DNA of 64,000 nt from the NCBI GenBank assembly GCA_003290165.1, contig QNQO01000509.1, positions 598,001-662,000 on the forward strand, written 5' to 3'. Under the pieces are notes generated by a model. That model saw nothing but the letters and a program-made list of their open reading frames with translations. It was not told where the DNA came from and searched no databases. The position numbers were made by a program, and so were the translations under genes. This document shows, one piece after another, positions 1 to 13,000 of the stretch. The stretch's first letter is position 1; the number at the start of each line of letters is the position of its first letter. Origin of the DNA: Berberis thunbergii. Its lineage: Eukaryota; Streptophyta; Magnoliopsida; Ranunculales; Berberidaceae.

Positions 1-563
1 GAAAATTAATGGTTGAATTTGAAACAGTGTTTGGAAAATTGCAATTTGGTGAGGCATCGCCCAGCAGGTCTCATTGGTTTAACTTTGAAAATTTGCACCA
101 AATTTCGATCCATATACTAAAATATTACGATCCATACACTGAAATATTACTTATTATTGTTTATTGTGAAAAAAAACGCAGCAGAACAGATCATATAAAA
201 AAAGGAGCAGAACAAATCATATAAAAAAACACATAACAGATCATTAAGAAAAAGAGTAGAACAGATGATATAAAAAAGAATAGAACGGATCATTAAAAAA
301 AGCTGCAGAACAGATCATATAAAAAAAAACACAGGAAGGAGAGAGAAGAAGAAGAAGAAAAAGGAGGAAGAAGAAGAGAGGAAACATCCTGATATGAAAG
401 AGACAACACCTAATTTGAAGAAGAGGAACTTGATTAGAACGAGAAGAACACACACAACAACAACAATAGCCCCCAAGGAGTCGTTCTCTTGTTTAAAACT
501 CTAAATACCCCCATCTTAACCTTAAAAGACAAGTGGGCTGCAATAGGCTTTTGATTTTTAAGC

Positions 564-710
564 TGTAAATGGGCTGAGGCGAGGCGTGAGGCGGTCCGAG
601 GCGGACGCCTCACTTCACCGCTTCGCCTCGCAACATTTTGAGGCGCTTCTTTGCCAAAACGCCTCAAGGCGCGCCTCAGGCGCGCCTAGGCGTCCGCCTT
701 AACAACACTG
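564..710. mobile_element. GC-rich hAT-like repeat end (truncated)
   Basis: A block of repeated aggcg/cgcct words ends at 710 in aacaacactg, so the outward end reads cagtgttgttaaggcgg. This matches the terminal style of the complete element at 9761-10408, whose ends read cattgtagtta and cagtgtagtta and whose GC-rich subterminal words are the same. I see no matching left end upstream, so this copy looks truncated. The hAT assignment is carried over from the sibling's 8-bp target duplication. Confidence 0.45.
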
Positions 711-1307
711 ATATATATAGAGAGAGAGAGAGAGGAACCAATCTAGATCTCACTGAGTTAGTTCCTTTTGGGTTAATGGCATAAAAAGGTGAGTCTCGAT
801 AGCTGTTAGAGGTCTTTGTCTCTGAAGGTTTTAAACTTTGATATGTATTCTGATTATCGTGAAGATATAGCATTAAATAAAAGAAAAGCAGCAAATTGGA
901 TAAAGGAAAGGGTAAGGGCCGGTCCAGAACAAACTTTCCTTACCATTCTACTTAGAAGTTACGGAAATAATAGAAAACATTTCAATCAAAAAAATTAAGT
1001 AAATGAAAATTCTGTACTGGTTTCAGTTTTCCCTGCAGAAACCCAGCACTTGTGGAATTATTTGCGAACCAGTTGTCTAAATTGCATCTGGCTTTGTCTA
1101 CCCTGTTATTTATATTTTTAGTTTGTCTTTGTTTCCTTGGTATATTACTGTAAACATCCAATTGAATATTGCACGAGGTATTTGTTCTTTATGGAGAAAC
1201 CTACGTCTTCTTTGATCAATAAATTATCTATATTGTTTTTATTTTGGTTTTTTTTTTTTACCCCTATTTCTAATATAATAAAATCACCTTTTCTTATTGT
1301 GTTTCAG

Positions 1308-4300
1308 GGACGTGATATTCCAATAGTCCATCGAGTTATCAAGGTAACATATATTAATATGTATTGATATTTTGAAATATTTTCCGATGACTAACCTTGT
1401 TAAGGGTTATGATGAAAACAATTTTGAGTTAGACTGCCATATATATTCTGATGCTTTGGGTGCAACTTCTTACTTAATTTATTATGATGCTGGTGGATTT
1501 GGGATATATGTCTCATATGAAAGGCAAAAAGAGTACCTGGGGATCTCTTAACCATACAAAAGTTTCATGGTGATCACGTTGCTTGTGGCTAACTCTTAGA
1601 TATGTGATAATATCTTCTACATGCTTGGTTCTGGCATGTAAAACTGGGTTAGAAGCAGGCGCTATAGCACTTAGGTTATGCCATATCAAAAGAGGTTGCG
1701 GAAGATGAATGTGTAGTTAATTGAGAGAACAAAACCATGTGATTTTAGCCACAGTTTGAGCAAGTGATCTATATGCCTAGCAGAAGCAGGAGGATGCAAA
1801 AGTCACTGGTAGATATTCTGTGAGTGGGACAACCACCGCATTCTGCATCAGAAAAAGTCAGTAACAGACGAAGAACCTTCTCCAAGTTAATATGTGAGAG
1901 TCCAAGTATATGTATGACATCAGTCGTGTGAGTGTTCTTTGGAGTATGCATGTATGTACCGGGGCACTTGGTTTATAGGAAAAGATAGATGAGGCCCTGT
2001 TTATATGAAATTTTGAAGCACTCCCACAGTTATGGTGTACATCTGTCTTCCCATATTGTGTTTTTTAGTCGACTTGTCCGACACCTCGCATAGGTGTCAG
2101 ACACTGATACCCATGTCGGTGTCGTTACTTGGGATTGAACAAAGCCTAGACCAAGTCGTACCAGGTTCTAGGGGCCTGCTTTAGGCCACAGAGATTACAA
2201 AAACAATTTGCAAAGTAGGTTAATCAGGATCTCAACGAGGATGTTGCATGCAGACATCTTCCTTAAGATGACCGTGTCAAAAAGTGTTGTTGACATCTGG
2301 TTGTTTGATAGCCCTATCATAGCGATTATTTATAGAAATAATGAAATGGAAGGTGCGGGCTTGGCCACTGGGCTGACTGTGCCATTTAAATCGATTTCTT
2401 GATGCTGATGTAGCCTTTAGCTACCAAACGAGCTTGATACGTTTTGATGGAACCATGAGTACGGTGTTTGAGTTGAAGGACCCAATTATGGTGCAATGTC
2501 TTTTGAAAAGGATTAGATAGTACAAGAGACCATGTGCCAGTCTTCTTCTGTAGCACAGTGAACTCGCGCTTCTACCTCAGCTCTTCTCCGGTTAATATCA
2601 TTGGCAAGAAGAAAGTTTGTGGTTTGAAAGGCCCTGCTTTGGAGTGGGTTATCAAGGAGTGAATATTCTTAACAGTGTAGAGAAGCTTGGGAAGTAGATT
2701 GCACAAATGTTATAGGCTGTATTCAAGGAGCTTGGGGAGAATTCTTGTGAAGAGTCGGATTGACTACACCCAGGTGCAGAGATTTGTCTTGAACTCGACA
2801 TCTTAAGCAAAGAAAAGGCCATGTAACATTTTTTGGGTTAATTCTTAATTGGTAATGTGTAATTAAAAGTTTTACTTTTTTAGGGTGCAGGAGTTGAGAA
2901 TCCTACTCCCTGGTTAAGCTGGTCTCCATCCTTGTGTATGAGATTGTAAAAAGTAGTAAGTTGGGGAGAAGGGAGTAGGTGAAAGAAAAGTGAGCTAGGA
3001 TGGTGGGAGAATGATGCTATGGAGGTAATGATACATTTTTATTTTTATTTTCCTTTTACTGAAGGCTAGCAAATTGGACTCCTAACCAGGTCAGCCTTCT
3101 AGGCAAGCGAACCATGAGCAAGACTAGAAACTCTAACCCTCCACCAAGATTAGGGGTATATGAATAGCTAAGACCAGCAGCACCTGCAAAATTTTGGGTG
3201 AGCCACTTGATTTATGAAATCATTAACAAAGTGCACACAAGGTTGGAAGCCTCAACTTGTAGTATCATCACCCACAAGCCCTTACCAATCAAATTAACTG
3301 AATCTACGACATTTGGAGTGGGCCTCTATTTTATGAGATAGATTACATGGTGTTCGGTGATGGATGGGTTTCAACCCCATTGAACCTTCATCATGCACAA
3401 GCATATTTTGTAATTAACCTAGCTGACATCTCAAGATGTTGGTGTAGTTTGTTTTAGTGAGACCAGGAGTACCGGCTCTGGGGGCAAGCACCCCAATTGA
3501 GGGCCCCAAATCTTATAAATAGTGTATTCTGTGGTAGGTGTAGGTCCCACCATAGCATATATTGTAAAAGTTAATTGTTCAAACAACACCTTGTTATAAC
3601 TGAGGGTGGGCCCATCATTAAAAAACACCTTTAACATGTTACAAATGGGCCCCCACTTATCTATCACATTAAAAACATCTACAATTATTTTTCTAAATAT
3701 ATGTTACTTACATTTCTTTTTACTCTTCATTTTTGTTATTATTATTTATTTTTCTGTCTTTTTTCGACAGAGACAACACAAACATATTTTTGTTCAATAC
3801 CAATTTCAAAAGAAGCAAAAAATATTAATTTTTAAGACTGTTCAATTTTTTATTTAGTTTGTGCTTAAAACACAAATAATAAAATATATATTAACAATAA
3901 GAAATTTCTAAGTACTTTCAATATAATAATAAGAATTTTTTAAAAGTATTTTCAAAATTTGAAAATTTGGTATAATATATAATATAATAGAAAGATCTTA
4001 GCTTAAAAAATGAAAAGATCGTATATAATGAGGCCACATCTTATTGAGTGCACTTCGGGCCAACCCTGGAGACCGATAACTCGATGCTAGCACGGTTCAA
4101 TCCTGGATTTGTAGTATCATCATCCACTAGCCTTGCCAACTAAAGGCAATATCAGCTACCCTTCGTAAATATAGACCTAGGGTGTGTTTTATTCAAAAGA
4201 AAATTTGCCATGAGAAAATTACAAAAAGAAGGGAAAATAGGAGAAGTGAGAAAAAAAATCTCAATCTAGAGGTTGAAGTTTTTAATATAAATTTTCTTAT

Positions 4301-7300
4301 CTCCCCCCTAAGATTTTCCAGAATTTTGTAACAAACCAAGATAATAGTGATCATCACAAAATTCATGTTCTTTATTCTCTCTCTCTTTTCTTCCTCCCCT
4401 TCTCTCTTTTAACAAATTTTACTTGGAAAATTTCCTCGAAATCAAACACACCCTTTGTTACAAATGGACAAGTAAAATATACAAATACAAGTCAGTAAAT
4501 GGAGCCTTTAAAAAATGTCAGTAAATGGAGGATGGTTATCAAAGTTTACCTATAATATAACTTGTTAATTTTTTTGATTATCTAAAATTCTTCTCATACA
4601 CAGAGGAGACATAGCTATTGAAAATTTCTCCTTTTTTGTCCAGAGATACCCATTATGGCTAAAGTCAATTTCTCTATATGGACCACAAACATCAGCAATT
4701 TTTTTTATTTATGACACTATCAACTTTTAAATAAGTAACCTTTGGAGTTATTGTTTATCCAGTGTTAAAACAAAACCCATCCATTGTTCATTTTATTTTT
4801 TTTCAAATGTCGTCTTTAAAAAAAAGCCATCCATTGTTCAAATTCTTCAGATTAGATTGGGAGATATCCACTAGTATTGTTGAGGTGTGGAAGCAATTGT
4901 GCTGCTGAGTATTTTTGATAGGCAAATGTGGGATGGCTTGGAGGCTCATTCCCTATGTGGTTGTTTAAATAGTTTGGCAAGAAAGGAACAAGAGAGTTTA
5001 CAAGGGGTGCTACATCTCTTGGGAGCACATTGGTAATTTGTATGGACACAATGGACTCTCTTTGGCAAATGTGCTCTTCACATGTTTGTTTCAAGGGGAT
5101 CAGGTTTCGAGATTTCATTTTTTTCTGAAACCAATTTATGGGGGCTTTGTCCTTGCTCGGGATCGTAGGGCTTCCGTTTTATATTTTTTGTTTCGTCCTA
5201 TCAAAATAAATTAATCTTTGGTAGTTTAACCATTACATATTTTACTTATAAGCCTTTGAATATGGTCTTAATTGTAGTTGAGGGATGATGTTCTGTCAAA
5301 CAATGGGAAGAGTTTTTGTGGAACCAATCTGTGAAACTTAAGTTTCTCTTGGTAAGGCACTTTTGCTACTTCACTCAGAAGATAACTATAGAGGGGCAGG
5401 TTTACACTACTCTTGGTAAATAAGACACTTGTACAAAAAAAGTAATTTGTTGGGAGGAACACGACCCTCCTATACGTTATAACCCTATTTTAACCCAGTG
5501 CTCACATATTCAGAAATGGTTGTAGTTGAAGCACGTGCCTCAGAATCAACTTCTTTTTTTGGATTCTTACTCATGGTTGCATCCTGAAAACCTATAACTT
5601 AGCTAAGTGTGGGCTGGTAGTTACCAATAGATATGTGCTGTGTGAAGATGTGCTGTTTTTTCAGTGTAAGTACTTGCTTGGCAGCTGAATCATCGCCTTC
5701 GAGTGTGGTGCTACCTCTCCTCACTGTACAAACCTTCAGCTATGGAATTTGCAATGGGCAAACACGAAGTTTCGTTGTCAAGGACAATGGATCTGGAACC
5801 TACCCTTTATGGCGGGAAAAAAATGGCCCCTATTAGTGGGAGAAAAGGGGATATTCATATAATCTGTTGGCACACCAAGGCTTCAGTGTGGCAGCTGGGT
5901 GTTACATGGAACCTCCTCAAGATACTCGTTTTGCAGACTTGGTGTTTGTTTGGGGCTGCCTTATTTAGAAATTTAATTTAGATTGCTTCGTTTCATCTGT
6001 TGTAGATTAGTCTCTTCTTTGGTTTCTCTGTATTGAGCTTCTCACTTGGTCTTTTCAATGTTCAATATGTCTCTTGCTGTTTTTGCCGATCAAAAAAAAA
6101 AAAAAAACTGCCCCTCTTTTTATCCACAAGATAATCACTAGATCATGATTAGTGATGACTGATGAGCATATTTTGATTTATTCAAAATGTGGCAATGCGC
6201 ATCAAAACAAAGAGTCCTGTCAAAACCTCTAATATTGCTCCAGAGCTTAACAAATGTGATAAGGAGATGATCTAAATTAAACCAAGGTTGAAGTGCACTC
6301 TGGGATCACGAGCTAACAAGATTTAATTATGACATTTCTGATCAGAGCATTAAACAACAGAATAATAATGAGCAAGTAAACAACAAATGTCTGGTTGTCT
6401 CAACTGATATGGGTTTCATAATTTGTCCATCTATTCTCTGTTTTACTCTACATGTAATCATGAACTTGTTCTTTGTCACGCAGGTTCACGAGAGGCAAGA
6501 TACAGGAGAAGTTGATGTTCTTACGAAAGGTACCACATTATTTGATGTCTTGAGATGATAAGAAGTTATGATATAATAAGAAAAGTCTTAATCCTAGCCC
6601 CGGACTCTTAGAAATGACATATGGGAGCTTTTGTACTTTCAGAAGATGGGCACTCAATCTGCCAAGATCCATTGTCTATTAGTTTCACTGTTTTGATGAG
6701 CCTGCTTGTGATGTCTATTATGTTTTTGCTGTGTCTTTCAGGGGACAATAACTTAGGGGATGACAGGCTCTTGTATGCTCATGGTCAGCTATGGCTTCAG
6801 CGGAATCATATCATGGGGAGGGCTGTTGGGTAAGGACATTTAATAGTTAAAGTTTTATCTTCATCACCTTTATTGTTTATAGACACTCCACCCCAATAAC
6901 CCAACTTTCTGTATAATTTAAACAGTCAGAAACCTCTCAAGTACCTCCTGCACTTAGGCCAACTGATTGTTGTTTTTATCATTTCTTCGATCAGTAAATA
7001 GGCTCTTCTTAGGATTGTGCATCTCATATTGTACACATATTCTCTAATTCCCAATCTAACCTATTATATATAGCCTATTCTAACCAGCAGGACTGTCCTA
7101 AATTTATTTCTTGGCTATATTTTTAGATGGTTCACACAAAATGATTACCTGTGGTATTTTCTCACCAGGTTCTTACCATATGTTGGCTATTTGACAATTA
7201 TCATGACTGAGAAGCCTATGATCAAGGTATGTTTTGGTCAAACTTGAACTTCACAGTTAATATCAAGAAATTGAATATTGGTTTATTTATTAAAAAAATG

Positions 7301-7658
7301 TATTAGAAAAGGTTATAGGTGTTTTTAGCATTTTTAAAAACAAATGGCTGAGTTTCTCGTGAAAATCAATATGCTGCTCATCTGCACATTTTTGGCCCAC
7401 CAAATTTTTTCATGTAATTCACTACAAAAAATTATTTGTAAGAAAATCTAATTGGAGCAATAAATAGGTAAACACTAGTATATTCAGAAAACTGGTTAAT
7501 TCTGGTGAATTGGGTAGTAACATTATTTGTGCTGCACAAATTCTTCGAGACTGAAGTAGTGTTTATGTAACAATAAAAATCTTAACTCTTGTTTTCTTAT
7601 CTTGCAGTACTTGCTTATTGGTGCACTGGGATTGCTGGTGATTACCTCAAAGGACTGA
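1308..7658 (+). CDS. SEC11: Signal peptidase complex catalytic subunit SEC11, 3' five coding exons (5' part outside window)
   Basis: SEC11 is the serine protease of the endoplasmic reticulum signal peptidase complex and removes signal peptides from secretory proteins. Coding exons visible here are 1308-1343, 6484-6529, 6742-6829, 7169-7226 and 7608-7658, all with GT..AG borders and matching phases. They give the last 92 residues of a protein that is usually about 180 aa. The exons begin at GRDIPIVHRVIK, which holds the catalytic His, followed by VHERQDTGEVDVLTKGDNN with the conserved Asp region. The protein ends in a hydrophobic tail segment (YLLIGALGLLVITSKD, stop at 7656). The exons for the N-terminal anchor and catalytic Ser were sought in 1-1300 and not found, so they lie beyond the left edge. 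Intron 1344-6483 is unusually long at 5.1 kb and full of transposon remnants. The reading frame is open, so the gene is probably functional. Confidence 0.93.
1690..2520 (-). mobile_element. Degenerate Ty1/Copia retrotransposon pol fragment (RT then RNase H)
   Basis: Read on the minus strand, 2500-2110 gives broken Copia reverse transcriptase. In order it shows GSIKTYQARLVAKGY, then DVNNTF-stop-HGHLKEDV (the family's DVKNAFLHG region), then LCGLKQAPRTWYDLV (the SLYGLKQAPRAWY block). Further along, 1951-1769 gives DAECGGCPTHRISTSDFC, the Copia RNase H block DADWAGCPxxRRSTSGFC. The order agrees with one minus-strand element. Stops and frameshifts throughout show it is long dead. No LTRs were recognised. 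It lies antisense in the large SEC11 intron. Confidence 0.82.
4180..4453. mobile_element. MITE-like element with imperfect terminal inverted repeats
   Basis: The left end gggtgtgttttattc and the right end, read in reverse as gggtgtgtttgatttc, form imperfect inverted repeats of about 30 bp. They bound an AT-rich 274-bp stretch with no coding capacity. The gggtgtgttt terminus resembles Tourist/PIF-type MITEs, but I see no clear 3-bp target duplication. It lies inside the SEC11 intron. Confidence 0.42.
4840..5130 (+). mobile_element. Degenerate LINE (L1-type) reverse-transcriptase C-terminal remnant
   Basis: The plus strand reads, with stops, VEVWKQLCC...IPYVVV-stop-IVWQERNKRVYKG. The W-x-ERN-x-R-x-(F/Y)-x-G signature is typical of the C-terminal zinc-binding end of plant L1 reverse transcriptases. 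The frame is interrupted by at least two stops. It may belong with the poly(A)-tailed segment ending at 6106, but the stretch between them is not recognisably LINE. Confidence 0.5.
5960..6106 (+). mobile_element. Poly(A)-tailed retroposon 3' end
   Basis: A stretch ending tttttgccgatc is followed by 15 uninterrupted A residues (6092-6106), the usual look of a LINE 3' end in plants. No target-site duplication was found by eye. It lies in the SEC11 intron about 380 bp before the next coding exon. Confidence 0.35.
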
Positions 7659-9760
7659 AGAGTTACTCCTAGGACCAAGAGTTATTACTAATTTCTCTTG
7701 TGATCTTTTTCCTCCCCTCCAACCCATATCGATTCTTCTTTGAAACTCTACAGTGAAGAAAAATGCTAATTTTGACAGGATAGATTTTGTTCAGTTGGAT
7801 CAAGATATTAATACAGCTCAGAAGGAGTAGACAGTTCTCGCAGGGATGGGTTGATTTCTGAAAATTATCTTACATGTTGATTTTGAAGTCAATTTTTCTT
7901 TTCCTAATTGTTGTCTGTTTTTGCTGTCCAACTAAAAAAAACGATTTTGATGTTACATCTAAACTTGCAACAATTTCGAACTCATTTAGCACCCTTTCTT
8001 GTTGTGTGTTTCTTTGGTTTGTTTTACAGTGAAAATGAGAAATGTACATCAATATTGCTCAATCAAATGTTTTCTTCTCTTACCAGCTGGGGCAACTAAG
8101 GTTGTCTCAACTCATTTCCATTGCCCTTTCGATTGTTTTGGCAGTAAATAATTACAACTACTCGGTAAATATTTTAAAGATATTAAATCACTTAAGTTCT
8201 AAGTTTATTATGCATTTGGAAATTTGTAGTATTCCTGGGAAATGGAGTAAAAAAAACTCCCAAGATTGAAATGCATTAGTGCTGCAGAATATTTTGTCCC
8301 TTGATTTTGAGAGAAAACACTCGTACACAGTAAAGTCATCGTCAACCTTTTGAACTCTTTTTTCTCTTCCTCTATTTCTTTACCTTCAGATTCTTTCCTC
8401 CAACCAAACACAGAAGTGTTAATTTAGTCTTCCATTGTATTCTAGCAATCACTGAAATCTACGCTAAAACTGAACTTGCATGCCACCGCAGGTTCTCACA
8501 TGTAAACCTACACCATTAAATGGCTACCACATTTGGCTCTCACTTGCATTCCTTGAACCCTCCTCCCGTGAGTCCTCTCCCTTTACAACCTCAGCTAGCT
8601 GGTCAATACCACTGATTCCATTTTAACTCCTTCAAAATGGTTATCTAATGGGCATTACAGACAACAGAAAATTCCAACCACTATTAGAGGGCAACCTTTA
8701 AGATTACATACTGAACCAAGAAGTATTGCGTCAACCACCAACCAATAAAATACCTTGAAAGAAAATTTATAGTGTATGCCTCATTAATACCAAAATTTCA
8801 CTAATACTAAGACAAGACGAGCGCTGTATGAAAACCCATAAACTAATCTGTAATCAACAAGTGGTAATCAGATACAATATAAGATTATACAAAAATGTCA
8901 CAACTAAACAATATATCTCTGCTAGAAGAAAGTCTTCTCTTCCCAGGATTATATGGGATAAACGCGTATAAGCAAATTAAGGACTGTATGTCAAACTAAC
9001 TTCGATTCTACTTGATAATTCATTCGGTATCTATTTGGGTGCAAATCCAGTATCCTCAGCATCACTTTTTGGAACTGAAAAATGATGGAAGTAATATGCC
9101 ACTGATAGCTTCACATAACCTGCAACAAAGGGGCAGCATACTCAAAATACAGAATTGTTGAAGACTATAAATATCCTTTCTGTTTTTTTTGGCGATACAC
9201 CGACTGTAAATATCTAATCAAACAGAAACTTAAGAGAACTTCACATCACAAAATTGAATCTCAGTTCCAACATTCAAGCATACTAGCAGTTCTCATAATT
9301 ATCACAACAAACTGAAAACAAAACAGTGCTGGCACCCTGGTCAAAACATTGAAAAACTTCAGTACAAGATTATTTTGATAATTGAAGAGTGAAGTGAAAA
9401 CAAAGCACAATATCATAACCGGCTACAAGATAATGTAAACAATACTCGTTCCAAATCTCAGTTCTTATTGTACAATACGTAACTACTAAAATATTCGTCA
9501 GTGAACAGTTACTTTTTCTCACTTTGACAAATATTTAAACCTTAACTGCTAGAAACTGGAAGATGATATTGATGAGTAAATCCACCATATTTAAAGCAAA
9601 TCTCAATGACGCAGAAAAAAAAAGTACTCAATGCCACAGTGCAAATCCACCAACCATTTAGATTCACAACAAAAATCTATGTTCCAGTTCACACATTTAC
9701 ATTTTAAAGTAAAAAGTTGTTACGTGGGGGTGATTTGTGTAAGTAGTATGTCAGTGTAAA
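7659..9760. other. SEC11 3' UTR and gene-free spacer
   Basis: The SEC11 3' UTR must occupy the first few hundred bases after the stop at 7656-7658. The rest is AT-rich with only short chance reading frames. I see no coding region, RNA gene or clear repeat. Confidence 0.6.
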
Positions 9761-10408
9761 CATTGTAGTTACGACGTTGAAGCAGAGGCGAGTCGGACGG
9801 GCCTGAAAACGCCTGAGGTGTGAGGCGGTAGGCGGGGCAGACGTCTCACTTCACTTAGGCGGTCTTAACATTTTTTTTATAATAAATTAAAACATATCAA
9901 CATAGTAATATACATCATTTTGATAAGTATCATAAGCATAAAATTGCATAGCATAGCGAAAAGATGCACTTCATAAGTGTCAAGTAACTTACAAACATCC
10001 ATTAAATCATTAAAAATCAATAATCTTGAAAGAATAGAAACTTGAGAATATCAAACATTTGTTAGAAGAAATTGTTGGAATGGTTGGTAAAAATCCACAA
10101 GTATGATCACTATTGGTATTCCAAAAGCATAAAAGTCATTGATATGTTTTTTCCAAAAAATATTTAAAAAAAGTGACATATTTACCAAAACTTAAAAACG
10201 TTTTATCTTGTTTGTTTTATTTGTTATTTGAGTAAAAAATGGGTTGCAAATGGGTTGGCTGCAACTACTTTTGGTATGAGGTAGTTGAGGCAATGCAAGG
10301 CGGCGTGAGGCGGATGCCTCATTTCACCGCACCACATTGTCTCACTTTAAGGCGCAACTCTGTAAAAATGCCTTGAGACGCGCCTATGCGGTCACCTTAA
10401 CTACACTG
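9761..10408. mobile_element. Non-autonomous hAT-type element (648 bp) with 8-bp target duplication
   Basis: The element starts cattgtagttacg and ends cgtaactacactg-like (ccttaactacactg), giving 11-bp terminal inverted repeats with one mismatch. It is flanked by agtgtaaa (9753-9760) and agtgtaac (10409-10416), an 8-bp duplication with one mismatch. Eight-bp duplications with CA...TG ends are hallmarks of hAT transposons. The subterminal 100-150 bp at each end is GC-rich aggcg/cgcct sequence, while the centre is AT-rich and non-coding, so the element cannot encode its own transposase. Confidence 0.75.
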
Positions 10409-12896
10409 AGTGTAACCCTTTTCTTCTCGAACGTCCAGCGAGAAAGAAGGCATTTCTCGACATGAATCTGCATCTCAAACGTCATTAGATTTCCCAGTTG
10501 TAGAACTAGCTTAACTAAATCTATAAGCAAAGTTGGTTTGTCTTTATTTTGTACCCACAAAATTTATTTGCTTACCAACCCGGTGAAAGGGATTCAAAGA
10601 GTTTGCTCAGACGAAAGTTGGTCTTAGTGATCTGACAGTGTCGAGTTGAAGGCGATTTCACGGGTTGAGGAAAGACGAAAGTAGAGGCAGTCAAAGCCAA
10701 TGCTACAGGGGTGGCATGAACCGATTCAACATAGGAAAAAGTCGGTATTCCAAGGGGGGTGGACATAGATCTAGGCCTAGGGAAGTGATTCAAACCAAAT
10801 ATGAAGAAAAAAAAAAGCCAACATAGGAAATTGCAAGAAGCTTCTCTTTTACATTTAAATAGATCAAGGTTCATACCTAAAAAAATTTGAAAAGATTGTT
10901 AATAAAACTAATTTGACAATGTGGTTTCCCTTCTGCTTGATACCTTGATCAAGGTTTTAAGTTTCATCAGAAGGATAATAAACAACTACACATCGATTCA
11001 TGCATCACACAGGACTAAAAGGTTTTAGTGTTCATAATGAAATCCTCCCAATGAACCGATATATGATCAAAAGTAATTTCATTTTTGGACATATCAAACC
11101 CATTGCAAAAAGAACCGACAATCTTGCCTAATTGTGACATTTCCATTTTTCAATTCGTCAATGATTTAGTGTGCTTGATATTTGATTTATCTCTGAATGT
11201 TGATCATGTTAGGCTCAATGTATTAAGCAGTTGAGTAGTCATAAGTTTGTAGATCTAGACAAGATGTCAGAAGATGACAATCATTGGTGCTCCCATGCAC
11301 TCATAAAGTGAGAAACGAGGATTAAGCCCCTCGCCATTTAAACTATCAATGTCACTTCTTAAAACGAAAATTTAGATCTACCTCTAGAACTATTCAATTA
11401 AAACGGATAATGGACCCATAACGGTCCAAGAACGTTATAGGTTATAATGGGATATATTGAGATATAACGGTATATAAAGGAATAGTTGTTAAATATATTT
11501 TTAATCCCCTCACAAAGTATTAATGTATTATAAAGTCAAAAAAGTAAATCATGTTCATAAAATTAAATTTTCAAAAACAAAAAAAATTAATAAAAAACAT
11601 CTTCCCTTCGTATGAGAGTGAGATCACAACAGAGAGTACGATCGATTTTTCGTCTTCTTCCCTTTTTCTCTCGTTTTCTATCAAACGATGAGGTCTAGTT
11701 ATCTGTTGATTGGCGATGACGAGCTCTAGTCCTTCTTTTCAATGAGTCTAGGGTTCTGATTCGATCGAGAATGAAATGAGTGTTTTTTTTATGCATTTGA
11801 ATAAAACGTATAAACGGCATTATTGAAAGGAAAAAAATATTATCTCAATAACAGCCATATAACGTTGTTATATCGGAGCTGTGATACTATAACGTGATAA
11901 TGATATAACATAATGGCTCACCCCCGTTAAGAGTTATATCAAGGTTATAACATTGTTTTAACTGCACAACTCTAGAATTAAGTTGTTTAGGCACACAAAC
12001 GATAGTTTACCCAATGTTTTAAAAAGTGTTTTTCATTAGGCATTTTCAAGGCAACGCAGTGTCGATGCATAATAAGCCTACACCTCAATTTTTCAAAAAA
12101 TAAAAAAGAAGGGATTAAAAAAAATACTAGTATCAATGCAAGACTACCATGCAAGTCGATTCATATTAAAATATGGAAAAAAATAATAAACAAATTAATG
12201 CAAGGACAACAGTTACAAAAAAGGGCAGTAGCAACAACTAAGTCGCTTTCTCATCCCTCTCCCAAATCACAAGTTTATGGTTCTAACAAAGTTAGGTAAG
12301 ATCATAGGTGTTAGATCTTCTTCGAGCTTAAACCAGACCTGAAATCAGATCTAAACCAGCTTGTACACCTCAAAATGAGTCAACTCGTAAGCATCAAGTC
12401 CTACAAGTCACTCAGTCCACTCGTTCGCATTACAAATGACCTACAACTCGTACACATTGAATCATTTTCTTCCCGCTTCACATGGATATGTACGCATCAA
12501 TAGCTTTTGAAACATTGAGTTTATGCGACCCTGGAAATAGAAATTTACTCCATGTGTCCAAGGTGTGAGTTGTTCGACTTGTTTCAAAATAACCTAAAAC
12601 AAATTTGTAAAACAAATTTTAAGCCTATGCCAAAATTCTCTCAACAACAAAATCTTCTCTCTGTCATGTACATCAATTTGCTTCCCTCATAAATTTGGCA
12701 TTGAGATGGGTACCGAAGGGCATAATTATGGCATATGACTTGTATATAATTTACTCCAATTGATCGGGTGAAGTTTTGAGTTGTAAAACACAAAATGGAA
12801 TCAAATGCATATAGTCTCTTCCAACAAATTCACAACAACTGACTGATCTATCCAATACTGGGACTTGTATCCAAAAATCCCAATATGGGGAGATTT

Positions 12897-13000
12897 TAAC
12901 CAAACTTCTAGGGAGATTGTGGATCTGCCCTACATTTTAGAAGTGGGGTTGAAGGCATAAAACATAGGCTATAGCCACAATCTTCCTAGAAGTTTGGTTA
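12897..13000. repeat. Short hairpin with 26-bp arms
   Basis: The left arm 12897-12922 (taaccaaacttctagg...) and right arm 12975-13000 are reverse complements with one mismatch in 26, around a 52-base loop. The shape and size are like a small foldback MITE or a microRNA-type precursor. Nothing else shows transcription. Confidence 0.6.

Noticed and set aside
816..998. Upstream SEC11 exon in the first kilobase
   Set aside because: None of the frames in 1-1300 resembles the SEC11 N-terminus (anchor, Ser box). The exon must be outside the window.
3431..3667. Short frames with palindromic gggccc words as a gene
   Set aside because: Overlapping frames exist on both strands with no family likeness, probably old repeat sequence.
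10572..10874. 100-codon minus-strand frame with splice-like borders
   Set aside because: No recognised family, low-complexity composition and no partner exons, so it was left as spacer.
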